A stretch of DNA of 64,000 bases from an uncultured Lachnospira sp. (GTDB lineage: Bacteria; Bacillota; Clostridia; Lachnospirales; Lachnospiraceae), in NCBI GenBank assembly GCA_910587485.1, contig CAJUKN010000001.1:165783-229782 (forward strand). Direction: 5' to 3'. A model generated the notes under the pieces. It was not told where the DNA came from. It searched no databases and saw only the letters and a program-made list of their open reading frames with translations. This document shows, piece after piece, positions 15,183 to 24,410 of the stretch. The translations under genes were made by a program, and so were the position numbers. The number at the start of each line of letters is the position of its first letter. Position 1 is the stretch's first letter.

Positions 15183-16505
15183 TTAATCACCTACTTTCGT
15201 GTATTTATGCTTGAGTATATCGACTCGTTTCTGTTGTTTTCTGCTAAGACTAAAACCCATAAAACGGCAAGTGTGGTCATTTTTTAAAATACAGTAGCAC
15301 ATTCGTTTCCAGCTAGGAATATCTCTTGAGGACTTAATGTCATCGGTATGGTCTGGAATCTTATCAAGAAATATAATGCGGGAATTTTTCATCACTGTAT
15401 AATTAGAAATACCATTTCGACGAATATTATATCCATGTTCAATCAAATCTTGAATAACATCCTCCTCAAGACCCCCTCCTGTGGTGTGCCAAAACTGAAT
15501 CGATGTCTTAAATTTTTTAATATAGTTGTTTCTAAGGCGAGCAGGGAGCGTACTTAGCAGGAATTTAGTATAGGATTCCCATGTATGCCCTTCTGGAAGC
15601 TTTAAATTACGATAACCCATTGCCTTTGTTTTTCCATAAATCGATGTGAAATTTGCCCCTTTTACTCTGCCAACAAGTTTTGTCCAAATTTCTGGGTCAA
15701 TAACACGGTATAAATTTAGACTATCCTTTGCATAATCATTAAAAGGAGAAGCTACACGCATCTGGTCAGGCTTTAATCCTGCCATATAATAGAGGTCATA
15801 GAGTTTATTGTAATCATAGTCAAATAAATAATTGGCATGCCACACATCGCTGTTTGACCAATCATAAATAGGAGAGGCTACCCACACATCTTTAAATTGT
15901 TTACTAATCCAACATTCATCTTTATAGCCATATTTTTTATTTAAAATCGCGCTGTATCGCTGTAAGGATTCATCAGCCCGAATCCCTAGCAAGCAGACAG
16001 TTTTTTTGTTACCATGAGAAATTCGGTACCAGCGACCAAACTGTTTGGCTAAATCTTCCTGATACATTCGGTAGTGATAGGTGGTAATTGGATTGTGTTC
16101 TAAATTAATAACATATGGATATTGAGGCATAGAACGAACCCACAAATTTTCTTTTGTATCATCCCATGGATACCAGTACATCTGATAACTGCTCAAAGCC
16201 GTTCTAGTTGCCATTGGAAGGCATACCCAGTAGGGTTCTACTTCATTTTGGATTCGTTTAAAGGTGCGGTCTACATATTCAGTTGTCACTGTATATTGCG
16301 CTTCAAAATCTTGATGAAAAACACCAATTTTCTTATTTGGATAATATTTTCGCTGAAAATCTTGTGTTAAATTTAAAAGCAGACCACTGTCCTTACCTCC
16401 TGAAAAAGAAACAAAAATATTATCAAATTCTTCAAATATAAATTTTAGACGTTTTTGCAGAGCATCATAAACATTTTGCTCAGTGTATTGCTTTCTCATA
16501 TACAT
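15183..16505 (-). CDS. IbrA-like PAPS reductase/PP-loop protein (DUF3440)
   Basis: This protein of about 440 residues has an N-terminal PP-loop ATP pyrophosphatase domain of the PAPS-reductase superfamily (SFSGGKDSG at 33-41), which adenylates substrates or handles sulfate nucleotides. The C-terminal DUF3440-type region includes SPIYDWSNSDVW and VASPFNDYAKDSLNLYRV. Conserved aromatic/Arg-rich stretches such as AMGYRNLKLPEGHTWESYTKF (21 residues; core GYRNLKLPEGHTW) follow. I prefer ATG 16505, with GGGAG eight bases upstream; ATG 16556 has no ribosome-binding site. With the IbrB-like gene it forms a compact two-gene unit on the opposite strand inside the yqfD-phoH block, which suggests later insertion. 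A defence or DNA/RNA modification role is possible but unproven. Confidence 0.82.
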   Translation of the reverse strand: MYMRKQYTEQNVYDALQKRLKFIFEEFDNIFVSFSGGKDSGLLLNLTQDFQRKYYPNKKIGVFHQDFEAQYTVTTEYVDRTFKRIQNEVEPYWVCLPMATRTALSSYQMYWYPWDDTKENLWVRSMPQYPYVINLEHNPITTYHYRMYQEDLAKQFGRWYRISHGNKKTVCLLGIRADESLQRYSAILNKKYGYKDECWISKQFKDVWVASPIYDWSNSDVWHANYLFDYDYNKLYDLYYMAGLKPDQMRVASPFNDYAKDSLNLYRVIDPEIWTKLVGRVKGANFTSIYGKTKAMGYRNLKLPEGHTWESYTKFLLSTLPARLRNNYIKKFKTSIQFWHTTGGGLEEDVIQDLIEHGYNIRRNGISNYTVMKNSRIIFLDKIPDHTDDIKSSRDIPSWKRMCYCILKNDHTCRFMGFSLSRKQQKRVDILKHKYTKVGD

Positions 16506-16784
16506 TGTTGATTCTCCCAATTTTGTTTTGAATTTTGTTATTTGGGTATGGGACATACTCGAACAATTCTCTCTATTTTTTAGAGTTCTTTTGTAAACAG
16601 ATAATCATAAAACAGATGGAAAAAAATGGTAAATTTTGTCAAATTTTAGCCTTATTATATCTGAATTTATTTTAAAAATCAATACATGAGCGTTCTTAAA
16701 TGGAAAATTGTCCGTTTTATATTTGTATATTAGGTCAAGAAATAAGGAAATAATAGGTTCGCAAGGAGAAATTTTGATGAAATC
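16506..16784. other. Intergenic gap between IbrA-like gene and phoH promoter
   Basis: This stretch is AT-rich with no convincing gene. It should hold the promoter of the minus-strand IbrA-IbrB pair, but I could not pick one with correct spacing. The minus-strand open frame covering 16605-16976 overlaps phoH and looks accidental. Confidence 0.4.
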
Positions 16785-16813
16785 TTGAAAAAAAAAAGGT
16801 CTTTTGATATAAT
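16785..16813 (+). promoter_or_regulatory. Promoter of phoH-ybeY
   Basis: TTGAAA (16785-16790), a 17-base spacer and TATAAT (16808-16813), preceded by TTGA as in an extended -10. This independent promoter explains how phoH stays expressed despite the inserted minus-strand genes. Confidence 0.8.
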
Positions 16814-16859
16814 AACATGAAATATGTTTACATATCTTAAGAAAGAGAGGGAGACTTTT

Positions 16860-17873
16860 TTGCAAATAGAGTATATAGAGATGGACACAATTGGTCAGCA
16901 ACAGGCTGTTTTTGGTTATCAAGACCATTTTGTGCGAATGATGGAAAAGGCTTTTTCTGTATTGATTGGATTGCATGAATCAAAAGTTGAGATAAAAGGG
17001 GAGGACTCTGTAGGTGTTTTAAATGCTTTTTCTGTTATAAAATCGTTGCAGCAGATTTATAATCAAGGAGAAGCAGATACAATTAATGAGAGCATGATTT
17101 ATCGTTTAATTGACGATGTTACAGATGGTAATCTTGAAGAAACTGTAAAAGCAATGGAAAGTACGATTACGCTTACAAATCGAGGCGTTCCAATTAAGTG
17201 CAAAACACTTGGTCAAAAGAATTATGTCAAAGCCATGAAGGAAAATACAATTACCATTTGTATTGGACCAGCAGGAACAGGCAAAACTTACTTAGCAGTA
17301 GCGCAGGCAGCAGAAGAATTAAAGAGAGGAGAAATTGACCGAATTATTATGAGCAGACCTGCTATTGAAGCTGGTGAAGAGCGACTTGGTTTTCTTCCGG
17401 GTGATTTATCCCAAAAAGTAGACCCTTATTTACGACCATTAAATGATGCATTATATGATATATTTGGTGCAGAGAAAGCAGAGAGACTTCGAGAGCGAGG
17501 GACGATAGAAATTGCACCGTTGGCATATATGCGTGGTCGAACATTAAACAGGGCAAAAGTACTGATAGATGAAAGTCAAAATGCTTCCATATTTACAATC
17601 AAGATGGCGTTGACACGATTAGGTGAGGGTTCAAAGATGGTTTTGACAGGCGATGTGACACAGATAGACCTTCCACATAAGACCGATTCTGGTTTAGAAA
17701 AATGTGCCTCGATTGTAGGTTCTATTGATGGAATATCGGTTATTCGTCTGAATAACCGTGATGTTGTCCGCAATAAGATTGTAAAAGAGATTGTGAAAGC
17801 ATTTGAAAAAGCAGAGGCAGAAAAGAAGGGGAATCCAAGAAAGGCAAAGAAAAGACGTGACGATTCATATTGA
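16860..17873 (+). CDS. phoH: PhoH family ATPase
   Basis: This PhoH-type P-loop ATPase has 337 residues from TTG 16860. Walker A is GPAGTGKTYLA (about residue 137), and the Walker B-like motif is VLIDESQNAS. PhoH proteins are linked to RNA metabolism and ribosome maturation, fitting the overlapping ybeY gene downstream. An N-terminal KH-like region of about 110 residues precedes the ATPase, and the C-terminus is Lys-rich. TTG 16860 has GGGAG six bases upstream; ATG 16824 has no ribosome-binding site. The gene belongs to the conserved yqfD-phoH-ybeY-cdd order of Firmicutes, here separated from yqfD by the IbrA/IbrB pair. Confidence 0.93.
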   Translation: MQIEYIEMDTIGQQQAVFGYQDHFVRMMEKAFSVLIGLHESKVEIKGEDSVGVLNAFSVIKSLQQIYNQGEADTINESMIYRLIDDVTDGNLEETVKAMESTITLTNRGVPIKCKTLGQKNYVKAMKENTITICIGPAGTGKTYLAVAQAAEELKRGEIDRIIMSRPAIEAGEERLGFLPGDLSQKVDPYLRPLNDALYDIFGAEKAERLRERGTIEIAPLAYMRGRTLNRAKVLIDESQNASIFTIKMALTRLGEGSKMVLTGDVTQIDLPHKTDSGLEKCASIVGSIDGISVIRLNNRDVVRNKIVKEIVKAFEKAEAEKKGNPRKAKKRRDDSY

Positions 17874-18366
17874 TTACGAAACCAAGATAAAGCTTGAATT
17901 TGATTATCAGACAATTATTCATAGAGTGATAAATGGTTCTTGTGATTTTATTCAATGTCCATATGAAACGGAAGTTAATGTTATATTGACTGACAATGCT
18001 TCCATACAAGAAATTAATAAAGAACAACGAGGAATCGATGCACCAACAGATGTGTTGTCTTTTCCAATGATAGAATACGAAACTGCGGGAGACTTTGCAT
18101 TTTTAGAGCATGAAGAGAATTACTGTACACAAGATTATTTTAGTCCAGATTCCGGAGAATTAATGTTGGGCGATATCGTACTATCTGTTGAAAAGGTGGT
18201 AAAACAAGCAAGTGAATATGGACATTCACAGATAAGAGAGCTTGCATTTCTTGTGGCACACAGTATGCTGCATCTTTTTGGTTATGACCATATGGAACCG
18301 TCAGAGGCTGCCGTTATGGAAGAAAAACAGCGGAAGGTTTTAGAACAGCTTGGAATTACCCGATAA
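17857..18366 (+). CDS. ybeY: rRNA maturation endoribonuclease YbeY
   Basis: YbeY is a zinc-dependent single-strand endoribonuclease acting in 16S rRNA 3'-end maturation and 70S quality control. The zinc motif H-x3-H-x5-H is seen in AHSMLHLFGYDH, and the upstream conserved region is RGIDAPTDVLSFPM. Its length of about 169 residues from GTG 17857 is normal. GTG 17857 overlaps the end of phoH by 17 bp, which suggests translational coupling. Its upstream AAGG is 12 bases away, so the start is not certain; TTG 17803 is the longer alternative. The usual next genes (dgkA, era) are replaced here by a DUF3048 gene and cdd. Confidence 0.93.
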   Translation: MTIHIDYETKIKLEFDYQTIIHRVINGSCDFIQCPYETEVNVILTDNASIQEINKEQRGIDAPTDVLSFPMIEYETAGDFAFLEHEENYCTQDYFSPDSGELMLGDIVLSVEKVVKQASEYGHSQIRELAFLVAHSMLHLFGYDHMEPSEAAVMEEKQRKVLEQLGITR

Positions 18367-18469
18367 AAAAATTGCACAGCAAAAAAAGAGTTGCTACATA
18401 ACTCTTACAAGTTTATTATGAACTTGCTGATAAATGGAATAATAAATGATTTTATAATGGGTGATTTGA

Positions 18470-19573
18470 ATGGGTAAAAAAAGTAAGAGTAATAATAAGA
18501 CCATTGTTATATTGGTGATGCTTATTTTAGCAGTATTGACTGTGTTGTTGTTGTTGTTTAATACAAGTACACCGGTCAGTAAAGAAAGACAAGTTTCAGT
18601 CAACTCAGCAAAAATAAATTCAGATAATAACAATGTGATAAAATCAACCGAAAAAGACCCTTATGAAAATATGGTAAGAAGTAAATTAAGCGGTCAATGG
18701 ATTGCGAAAGAATCTGCAGAAAACGTACCATATGCAGTAATGTACAGCAACATTTTAGATGCCATGCCACAAGCCAATATATCCAAGGCAGATGTTGTGT
18801 TTGAAGCGCCTGTTGAAGGTAAAATAACACGTATGTGCTGTCTGTTTGAAAATCAGACAGACCTTGAAAAAATAGGTCCTGTGCGCAGTTGTCGAACTTA
18901 TTTTTTATTGTTTGCTAGAGAGTTTGAATCGATTTATGTTCATTTTGGATACTCAGAATATGCTGAAAAATATCTTAAAAATGACAGTTTTAAATCACTT
19001 GATGGCATGAGTTACTGTAATTTTTATAGAACCAATGACCGTGTTGCACCACATAATGCCTATACAAGCTGGGCAGGCATAGCAGACAGTGTTCAGGCAA
19101 AAAATTATTCTTCTGTCTATTCGCAAGGATATACATCACCTTTTACATTTCATACACAAGAAAATCCTATTGTTCCGCCGTCAGGAACAACATGTGACCG
19201 AGTGGATATGAACTATTCTTATAATCAGCCATATTTTGAGTATGATATTGGAAAAAAACGTTATTTGCGTTATCAGTTTGGGGCGGCGCAAATTGACCAG
19301 CAAACAGGTGAGCAGTTAGAATTTGATAATATTATTGTAAAGTATGTTGAACCTGATTATTACGAGAATGGAACGCCCAATTATAAAATATCAGGTGTTG
19401 GAGAAGGGTATTTTATAACACAAGGATATGGTCAAAAAATAACATGGGTAAAAGAAAATGAATCCTATGGTGCTACCAAATATTATTATGAAGATGGTAC
19501 AGAAATTATTTTAAATCCCGGTAAAACTTATGTTGCATTGGTAGAGACTTCTCAAAAAATCACCATTCAATAA
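18470..19573 (+). CDS. DUF3048 (YerB-like) membrane-anchored protein
   Basis: This 367-residue protein has a Lys-rich N-terminus and one TM or signal-anchor helix at about residues 11-31 (IVILVMLILAVLTVLLLLF). There is no lipobox Cys, unlike YerB lipoproteins. The extracellular DUF3048 domains occupy about 65-365, with PYAVMYSNILDAMPQANISK, DVVFEAPVEGKITRM, GPVRSCRTYFL and GIADSV. DUF3048 proteins are widespread in spore formers; their function is unknown. The ATG is preceded by GGGTGATTTGA, an acceptable ribosome-binding site. It sits between ybeY and cdd. Confidence 0.88.
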   Translation: MGKKSKSNNKTIVILVMLILAVLTVLLLLFNTSTPVSKERQVSVNSAKINSDNNNVIKSTEKDPYENMVRSKLSGQWIAKESAENVPYAVMYSNILDAMPQANISKADVVFEAPVEGKITRMCCLFENQTDLEKIGPVRSCRTYFLLFAREFESIYVHFGYSEYAEKYLKNDSFKSLDGMSYCNFYRTNDRVAPHNAYTSWAGIADSVQAKNYSSVYSQGYTSPFTFHTQENPIVPPSGTTCDRVDMNYSYNQPYFEYDIGKKRYLRYQFGAAQIDQQTGEQLEFDNIIVKYVEPDYYENGTPNYKISGVGEGYFITQGYGQKITWVKENESYGATKYYYEDGTEIILNPGKTYVALVETSQKITIQ

Positions 19574-19633
19574 GGATTTTACGGATTATCAAATATTTTT
19601 TATAGGTTAAAAATTTGCAGAAATGAGGAGAAC

Positions 19634-20014
19634 ATGGAATTAATAGAGATTGCAAAACAAGCGATGAAACATGCGTATGCACCATATTCACATTTTAAGG
19701 TTGGCGCAGCATTAATAACAGATACAGGTCATATCTATACAGGTTGCAATATTGAAAATGCTTCTTATGGGGCTACAAACTGTGCAGAACGAACGGCTAT
19801 ATTTAAGGCAATCTCTGAGGGAGAACGCCATATTAAAAAGATTGCTATTGTATCGGACGCGGGCAAACCCGCCACACCTTGCGGAATATGCCGTCAAGTA
19901 TTATCAGAATTTATGGATAGTGATGGGATTATTATATTAGAAATAGAAAATAAAACAAAAGAATTTTATCTAAAAGACTTACTGCCTTATTGTTTTTCTC
20001 CAGATTCTATGTGA
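19634..20014 (+). CDS. cdd: Cytidine deaminase
   Basis: This homotetrameric zinc cytidine deaminase of 126 residues converts cytidine and deoxycytidine to uridine forms in pyrimidine salvage. The zinc site is CAE in NCAERTAIF (Glu as proton shuttle) together with PCGICRQVL. The start of the fold, YAPYSHFKVGAAL, is clear. ATG 19634 follows GAGGAG. Its place after ybeY matches the conserved order in Firmicutes. Confidence 0.96.
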   Translation: MELIEIAKQAMKHAYAPYSHFKVGAALITDTGHIYTGCNIENASYGATNCAERTAIFKAISEGERHIKKIAIVSDAGKPATPCGICRQVLSEFMDSDGIIILEIENKTKEFYLKDLLPYCFSPDSM

Positions 20015-20131
20015 ATAGTAATTGAAATTTTTGTAAATACTTATATCGAGTCAAAGTAAACAGATTGTATTGGTAAATGACAGGATTATAGTTCACAGTT
20101 TGTGACAGTCCTGTGTTTGGAGGGCTTCGAT

Positions 20132-20548
20132 ATGAGAAATTTTGATACAAAAAAATTATGGATATATATAGCAGGATGTGCAGTAGGAATTGTTATTATA
20201 ATATGGGTGCTTGTTTTAATCTTTATTAATAATGCAGATGAACCAGAAGAGCAAAATTCAACGCTTACAGAAAATATAAATTCTTCACAAACAGATAATA
20301 AAAATAGTGGACAAAAAACGGTCAATTCTGATAATATGGAACAAAATACAATGGATAAAATGAGTTATTATCTTCGGTTTGAAAATGATAAGGTTGTAAT
20401 ATATCGTGAGCCAAACAAGGAATTTTACGATTATGCAGACATTAAACTGGATATCCTTCCACCTGAAATTAAAGAACAGATAAAACAAGGCATGTATATT
20501 GAAGGAGAAGAACGATTATATGATTTTCTTCAAACATATAGTTCTTGA
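20132..20548 (+). CDS. Small single-pass membrane protein, unknown
   Basis: This 138-residue protein has a TM helix at about 9-32 (WIYIAGCAVGIVIIIWVLVL) and an Asn/Ser/Gln-rich linker. An extracellular C-terminal module of about 55 residues follows (YYLRFENDKVVIYREPNKEF, then LPPEIKEQIKQGMYI and LYDFLQTYSS). The last module resembles the BofC-like C-terminal domain often seen in sporulation-linked proteins, but I am not certain. ATG 20132 has TTGGAGGG at good spacing; GTG 20102 is less likely. A FAD oxidoreductase gene follows 51 bp later. Confidence 0.7.
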   Translation: MRNFDTKKLWIYIAGCAVGIVIIIWVLVLIFINNADEPEEQNSTLTENINSSQTDNKNSGQKTVNSDNMEQNTMDKMSYYLRFENDKVVIYREPNKEFYDYADIKLDILPPEIKEQIKQGMYIEGEERLYDFLQTYSS

Positions 20549-20558
20549 TTGAACGGTT

Positions 20559-20594
20559 ATTGTGCAATTCTTACATGATGTTTTAGAATGGAGG
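20559..20594 (+). repeat. Family C RBS hairpin, copy C2
   Basis: ATTCT (20567-20571) pairs with AGAAT (20585-20589) around 13 bases. The right arm merges into the Shine-Dalgarno sequence AGAATGGAGG of the next gene. It matches 8267-8302 in sequence and geometry. Confidence 0.6.
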
Positions 20595-20599
20595 CTTTA

Positions 20600-21871
20600 T
20601 TGATATACAAATATTTTGACTGTGTAGTGATAGGCGGTGGGGCAGCAGGATTAATGGCTGCAATTACCGCCGCCAGACAACATATTAATGTTGCAATTAT
20701 TGAACATACGCCCAAATTGGGGACAAAACTTTTACAAACTGGAAATGGAAAATGTAATTTTACCAATACTTATATGGACAGTAGTTGTTTCCATGAAAAT
20801 GGCAGCAGAGTTATGCAGGTTATTGGTCAATTTAATGAAAAACAGACGATTCAGTTTTTTGAATCCATTGGTGTTTTTAGCAAAGAAAAAAATGGATATA
20901 TCTATCCACATTCTGAGACCTCTTTTTCTTTACGGGATGCATTGATATCAGAAGCAAAGCGGCTTGGTATACATTGTATTATGTCTTTTGTTATTGATGA
21001 AATTCATTCTTCTAGTATAGGATTTAAAATAAATAATCATTTTGTTGCAAAGAAAATCATTGTTGCAACAGGATTAAAAGCAGCGCCTAAAACAGGGGCT
21101 GATGGTTCGATACTTCCCTTAATTCAAACGATGGGACAGCCAATTATAGATATATTACCTGCATTAGTTCCACTAGAATGTTCTCCTCATTTTAAAAAGA
21201 TATGTGATTTGATGGCAGGGGTGCGAAGTTTTGGACAAGTTATAGCCTATTGTAACGGCAAGAAAATTGCTTCGGATATTGGCGAAATTCAATATACTGA
21301 TTATGGAATATCAGGTATACCTGTTTTTCAAATTAGTCATCATGTTGTAAAGCAACTACATAGGGGTAATCAAGTTTATGTAATTATTGATATGATTCCT
21401 GATTTTAGTGAGCAAAAATTAATTGATTATATCGAATGTAATTATGGTAAGTATTCATATAAAACCATAGAAGATTTTTTTAGTGGTTTAATTCATACAA
21501 AACTGATTAAAGGTGTTGCTAAAAAACTAGGATATAAGAGTTTAAAAACGCTTCGTTCTTATAAACAAGATGATATAAAACAACTGATAATGGAATGTAA
21601 ACATTTTAAAATGGATATAGAAGGGTATAAATCGTTTGACCGAGCGCAAGTCTGTCAAGGGGGTGTAGATATGTCCTATATTGATATCAATACCATGCAG
21701 TCCACATTAATAGAAGGCGTATATTTTGCAGGCGAACTCGTTGATGTTGATGGAATTTGTGGGGGATATAACTTGCAATGGGCATGGAGCAGTGGTTATG
21801 TAGCAGGATACCATGCAGCCAGAAAGGATTGTTGTGAAAAAAGTATTACGATTAAGTCAGATTGCATGTAA
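20600..21871 (+). CDS. HI0933/YhiN family FAD-dependent oxidoreductase
   Basis: This 423-residue flavoprotein of the HI0933 (YhiN) family, members of which have no firmly known substrate, has the FAD-binding Rossmann motif VVIGGGAAGLMAAI at residues about 9-22. It also has the family motifs GTKLLQTGNGKCNFTN, QTGADGS-like GADGSILPLIQ, and the C-terminal GVYFAGELVDVDGICGGYNL. TTG 20600 lies five bases after GGAGG; ATG 20588 is part of the ribosome-binding site. It overlaps the next FAD enzyme gene by 38 bp, so the two are coupled. Confidence 0.92.
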   Translation: MIYKYFDCVVIGGGAAGLMAAITAARQHINVAIIEHTPKLGTKLLQTGNGKCNFTNTYMDSSCFHENGSRVMQVIGQFNEKQTIQFFESIGVFSKEKNGYIYPHSETSFSLRDALISEAKRLGIHCIMSFVIDEIHSSSIGFKINNHFVAKKIIVATGLKAAPKTGADGSILPLIQTMGQPIIDILPALVPLECSPHFKKICDLMAGVRSFGQVIAYCNGKKIASDIGEIQYTDYGISGIPVFQISHHVVKQLHRGNQVYVIIDMIPDFSEQKLIDYIECNYGKYSYKTIEDFFSGLIHTKLIKGVAKKLGYKSLKTLRSYKQDDIKQLIMECKHFKMDIEGYKSFDRAQVCQGGVDMSYIDINTMQSTLIEGVYFAGELVDVDGICGGYNLQWAWSSGYVAGYHAARKDCCEKSITIKSDCM

Positions 21872-23525
21872 GATAAATCATACTAAAAAAGACTTAGAAA
21901 AAGCGATAAGAAAAGTATTAAAATGTGGTGATAAGGTTTCTATTGATTATGGTATTGTCAAACAATCCATCGATGCAAGACATAAACCAGATATATACTA
22001 TGTGTATAGTGTTGATATATATAATTATAGTGTTTTGTTTGATACAAAAAACTTTCATATAAACAAAGTGAAAAAGAGTGCTTTGTCTCCAATAAAAAAT
22101 GCCATTTATACTGAAATAGTGGATTATGTTTTTCCTTATACCACACAAGAAAATCAATGGCATACTTCACAAAATATTTTGATGAATGGTATCCATGAAA
22201 ATGAGCGACCAGTTATTATTGGTTTTGGACCGGCTGGTATGTATGCTGCTTTGATGCTTGCTAAGGCAGGATTAAGACCGATTATATATGAACGTGGCGA
22301 AGCGGTTGCAGACCGAAAAGAAACGGTGCAGCATTTCTGGAATACAGGTGTATTAAATGAAGAATCCAATGTTCAATTTGGTGAGGGTGGAGCTGGTACT
22401 TTTTCAGATGGAAAATTAAATACAGGTATTAAGGATACAAGTGGTCGAATACAAGAAATACTTAAAATATTCGTCCAATTTGGTGCGTCCGAAGAAATAC
22501 TTTATCAAAATAAGCCTCATATTGGTACTGATGTTTTAGAACGCATTGTTGTTGGGATAAGAAATAAGATTATAGAACTTGGCGGAGAAATCCATTTTAA
22601 TAGTAAACTTTCAGGCATCATCATAAAAAATGGCGTATTAAATGGAATTTATATTCAAGATACCAAAACGCAGCAGCTAAAAGAATATGATTGCAGTCAA
22701 GTATGCCTTGCAATAGGACACAGTGCTAGAGATACCTTAGAAATGTTGAATAATGTGGGCTGTAATATGATTCCAAAATCGTTTGCGGTAGGCGTTCGGA
22801 TTGAGCATCCACAATCCTTTATCAACTATAATGCCTATGGTGATTGTGTATACAAGCTGCCTGCTGCCGATTATAAATTGACCTATCAAACAAAAAGTGG
22901 AAGAGGTGTATATTCTTTTTGTATGTGTCCCGGCGGTTATGTTGTCAATGCTTCTTCTGAAAAGAATAGCATTGCGGTCAATGGTATGAGTTATTCGGGC
23001 AGAAATTCAGCAAATGCCAACAGTGCGCTTATTGTAACGGTCACACCAGATGATTTTGGCACCAATCCACTTGATGGAATTTTATTACAACGGCAAATGG
23101 AACAATTAGCATACCAATATGGGCAAGGAAATATACCTATACAATTGCTGGGAGATTTTAAGGAAAATAAGACGTCAACAGGAATAGGTGCAGTTGTGCC
23201 ATGTATCAAGGGAGGTTATACTATGTCCAATATCAACCCCATATTGCCTAAATTTGTATCCGATTCATTAAAAGAGGCAATTAAATATTATAATACAAAA
23301 ATAAAAGGGTTTGATATGAATGAGGCTATTCTTAGCGGAGTAGAAAGCAGAACCTCAAGTCCTGTTAAATGGATTCGAAATGAGTATGGTATGGCTACTA
23401 TTAAAGGTTTATATCCATGCGGAGAGGGGGCAGGATATGCTGGAGGCATTATCTCTGCTGCGGTTGATGGGATAAAGACGGCCGAAAAAATGGCACAGGT
23501 TTACAGCTTTAACAAAATGTTGTAA
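21834..23525 (+). CDS. COG2509-type FAD-dependent dehydrogenase
   Basis: This 563-residue FAD/NAD(P)-binding protein has an N-terminal alpha/beta domain of about 115 residues, a ferredoxin-like or RNA-binding-like fold in this family. The dinucleotide motif VIIGFGPAGMYAALMLAKAG follows at about residue 129. EGGAGTFSDGKLNTG and the C-terminal YPCGEGAGYAGGIISAAVDG are diagnostic. GTG 21834 has AAAGG six bases upstream. The gene is widely conserved beside the YhiN-like gene in Clostridia. Its reaction is unknown. Confidence 0.92.
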   Translation: MKKVLRLSQIACKINHTKKDLEKAIRKVLKCGDKVSIDYGIVKQSIDARHKPDIYYVYSVDIYNYSVLFDTKNFHINKVKKSALSPIKNAIYTEIVDYVFPYTTQENQWHTSQNILMNGIHENERPVIIGFGPAGMYAALMLAKAGLRPIIYERGEAVADRKETVQHFWNTGVLNEESNVQFGEGGAGTFSDGKLNTGIKDTSGRIQEILKIFVQFGASEEILYQNKPHIGTDVLERIVVGIRNKIIELGGEIHFNSKLSGIIIKNGVLNGIYIQDTKTQQLKEYDCSQVCLAIGHSARDTLEMLNNVGCNMIPKSFAVGVRIEHPQSFINYNAYGDCVYKLPAADYKLTYQTKSGRGVYSFCMCPGGYVVNASSEKNSIAVNGMSYSGRNSANANSALIVTVTPDDFGTNPLDGILLQRQMEQLAYQYGQGNIPIQLLGDFKENKTSTGIGAVVPCIKGGYTMSNINPILPKFVSDSLKEAIKYYNTKIKGFDMNEAILSGVESRTSSPVKWIRNEYGMATIKGLYPCGEGAGYAGGIISAAVDGIKTAEKMAQVYSFNKML

Positions 23526-23554
23526 AATAAAAAGAACAGAAAGGCTTTTTGGTT

Positions 23555-24376
23555 ATGAGAAACAATAGAGAAAAACTTGTTGATTGCAAAAGAATTGTTA
23601 TTAAGATTGGTTCTTCATCACTTATGCACAATCATACAAATAAGTTGGATTTAATGAAGATTGAAAAGTTGGTACGAACATTAGTGGATATAAAAAATAC
23701 AGGAAAAGAAGTTGTATTAGTATCTTCAGGTGCGATTGCAGTAGGAAGAACATCCGTAGGGCTTGTGGAACGACCAGATGATTTATCTGTAAAACAGGCA
23801 TGTGCAGCTATTGGACAAGCAAAATTAATGATGATATATCAAAAATTATTTGCTGAATATAGTACCATTGCAGCTCAAGTATTGATAACAAAAAATACAA
23901 TAACCAATAAAGTCAGTAAAGTAAATGCACAAAATACATTTATTGAACTTCTGCATATGGGTGTTGTACCAGTTGTGAATGAAAATGACTCAGTATCTAC
24001 ATATGAGATTGAACAAGTTGTTAAATTTGGTGATAATGACCGATTGTCTGCTAGTGTGGCTTCCATGATTCATGCCGATTTGCTTATTTTATTATCAGAT
24101 ATTGATGGATTATATACTGATGACCCAAATAAGAATCCAAACGCTAAATTTATTGAATTGGTTGAAAAAATTGATACCAATTTAATCCATATGGGGAAGG
24201 ACAGCTCTGGCAGTGATTTTGGTACAGGGGGCATGGCTGCCAAGATTAAGGCCGCTTCAATAGCCACAAAAGCAGGAACAGATATGGTGATAACCAACGG
24301 GAATAATATTGATAATATATATAAAATTATTCATGGGGAAAATGTAGGGACATTGTTTCTTGGGAGCATAAAATGA
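23555..24376 (+). CDS. proB: Glutamate 5-kinase
   Basis: This enzyme phosphorylates glutamate to gamma-glutamyl phosphate, the first step of proline synthesis. The amino acid kinase fold spans all 273 residues, with IVIKIGSSSLM, VLVSSGAIAVG, VPVVNENDSVS, GDNDRLSA and the loop GTGGMAAKI. The C-terminal PUA domain of the E. coli enzyme is absent, as in many Firmicutes. ATG 23555 is preferred over TTG 23549. proA lies 1.8 kb downstream with two genes between them, so a single proline operon is plausible. The protein should be proline-inhibited by family knowledge. Confidence 0.96.
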   Translation: MRNNREKLVDCKRIVIKIGSSSLMHNHTNKLDLMKIEKLVRTLVDIKNTGKEVVLVSSGAIAVGRTSVGLVERPDDLSVKQACAAIGQAKLMMIYQKLFAEYSTIAAQVLITKNTITNKVSKVNAQNTFIELLHMGVVPVVNENDSVSTYEIEQVVKFGDNDRLSASVASMIHADLLILLSDIDGLYTDDPNKNPNAKFIELVEKIDTNLIHMGKDSSGSDFGTGGMAAKIKAASIATKAGTDMVITNGNNIDNIYKIIHGENVGTLFLGSIK

Positions 24377-24410
24377 TTCCTGAAAGACAGTCACAGCATG
24401 GAGATTAAAT

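Noticed and set aside
16605..16976. 123-codon minus-strand frame before the IbrA-like gene
   Set aside because: It overlaps the phoH start and promoter, has no recognisable domain and no ribosome-binding site.
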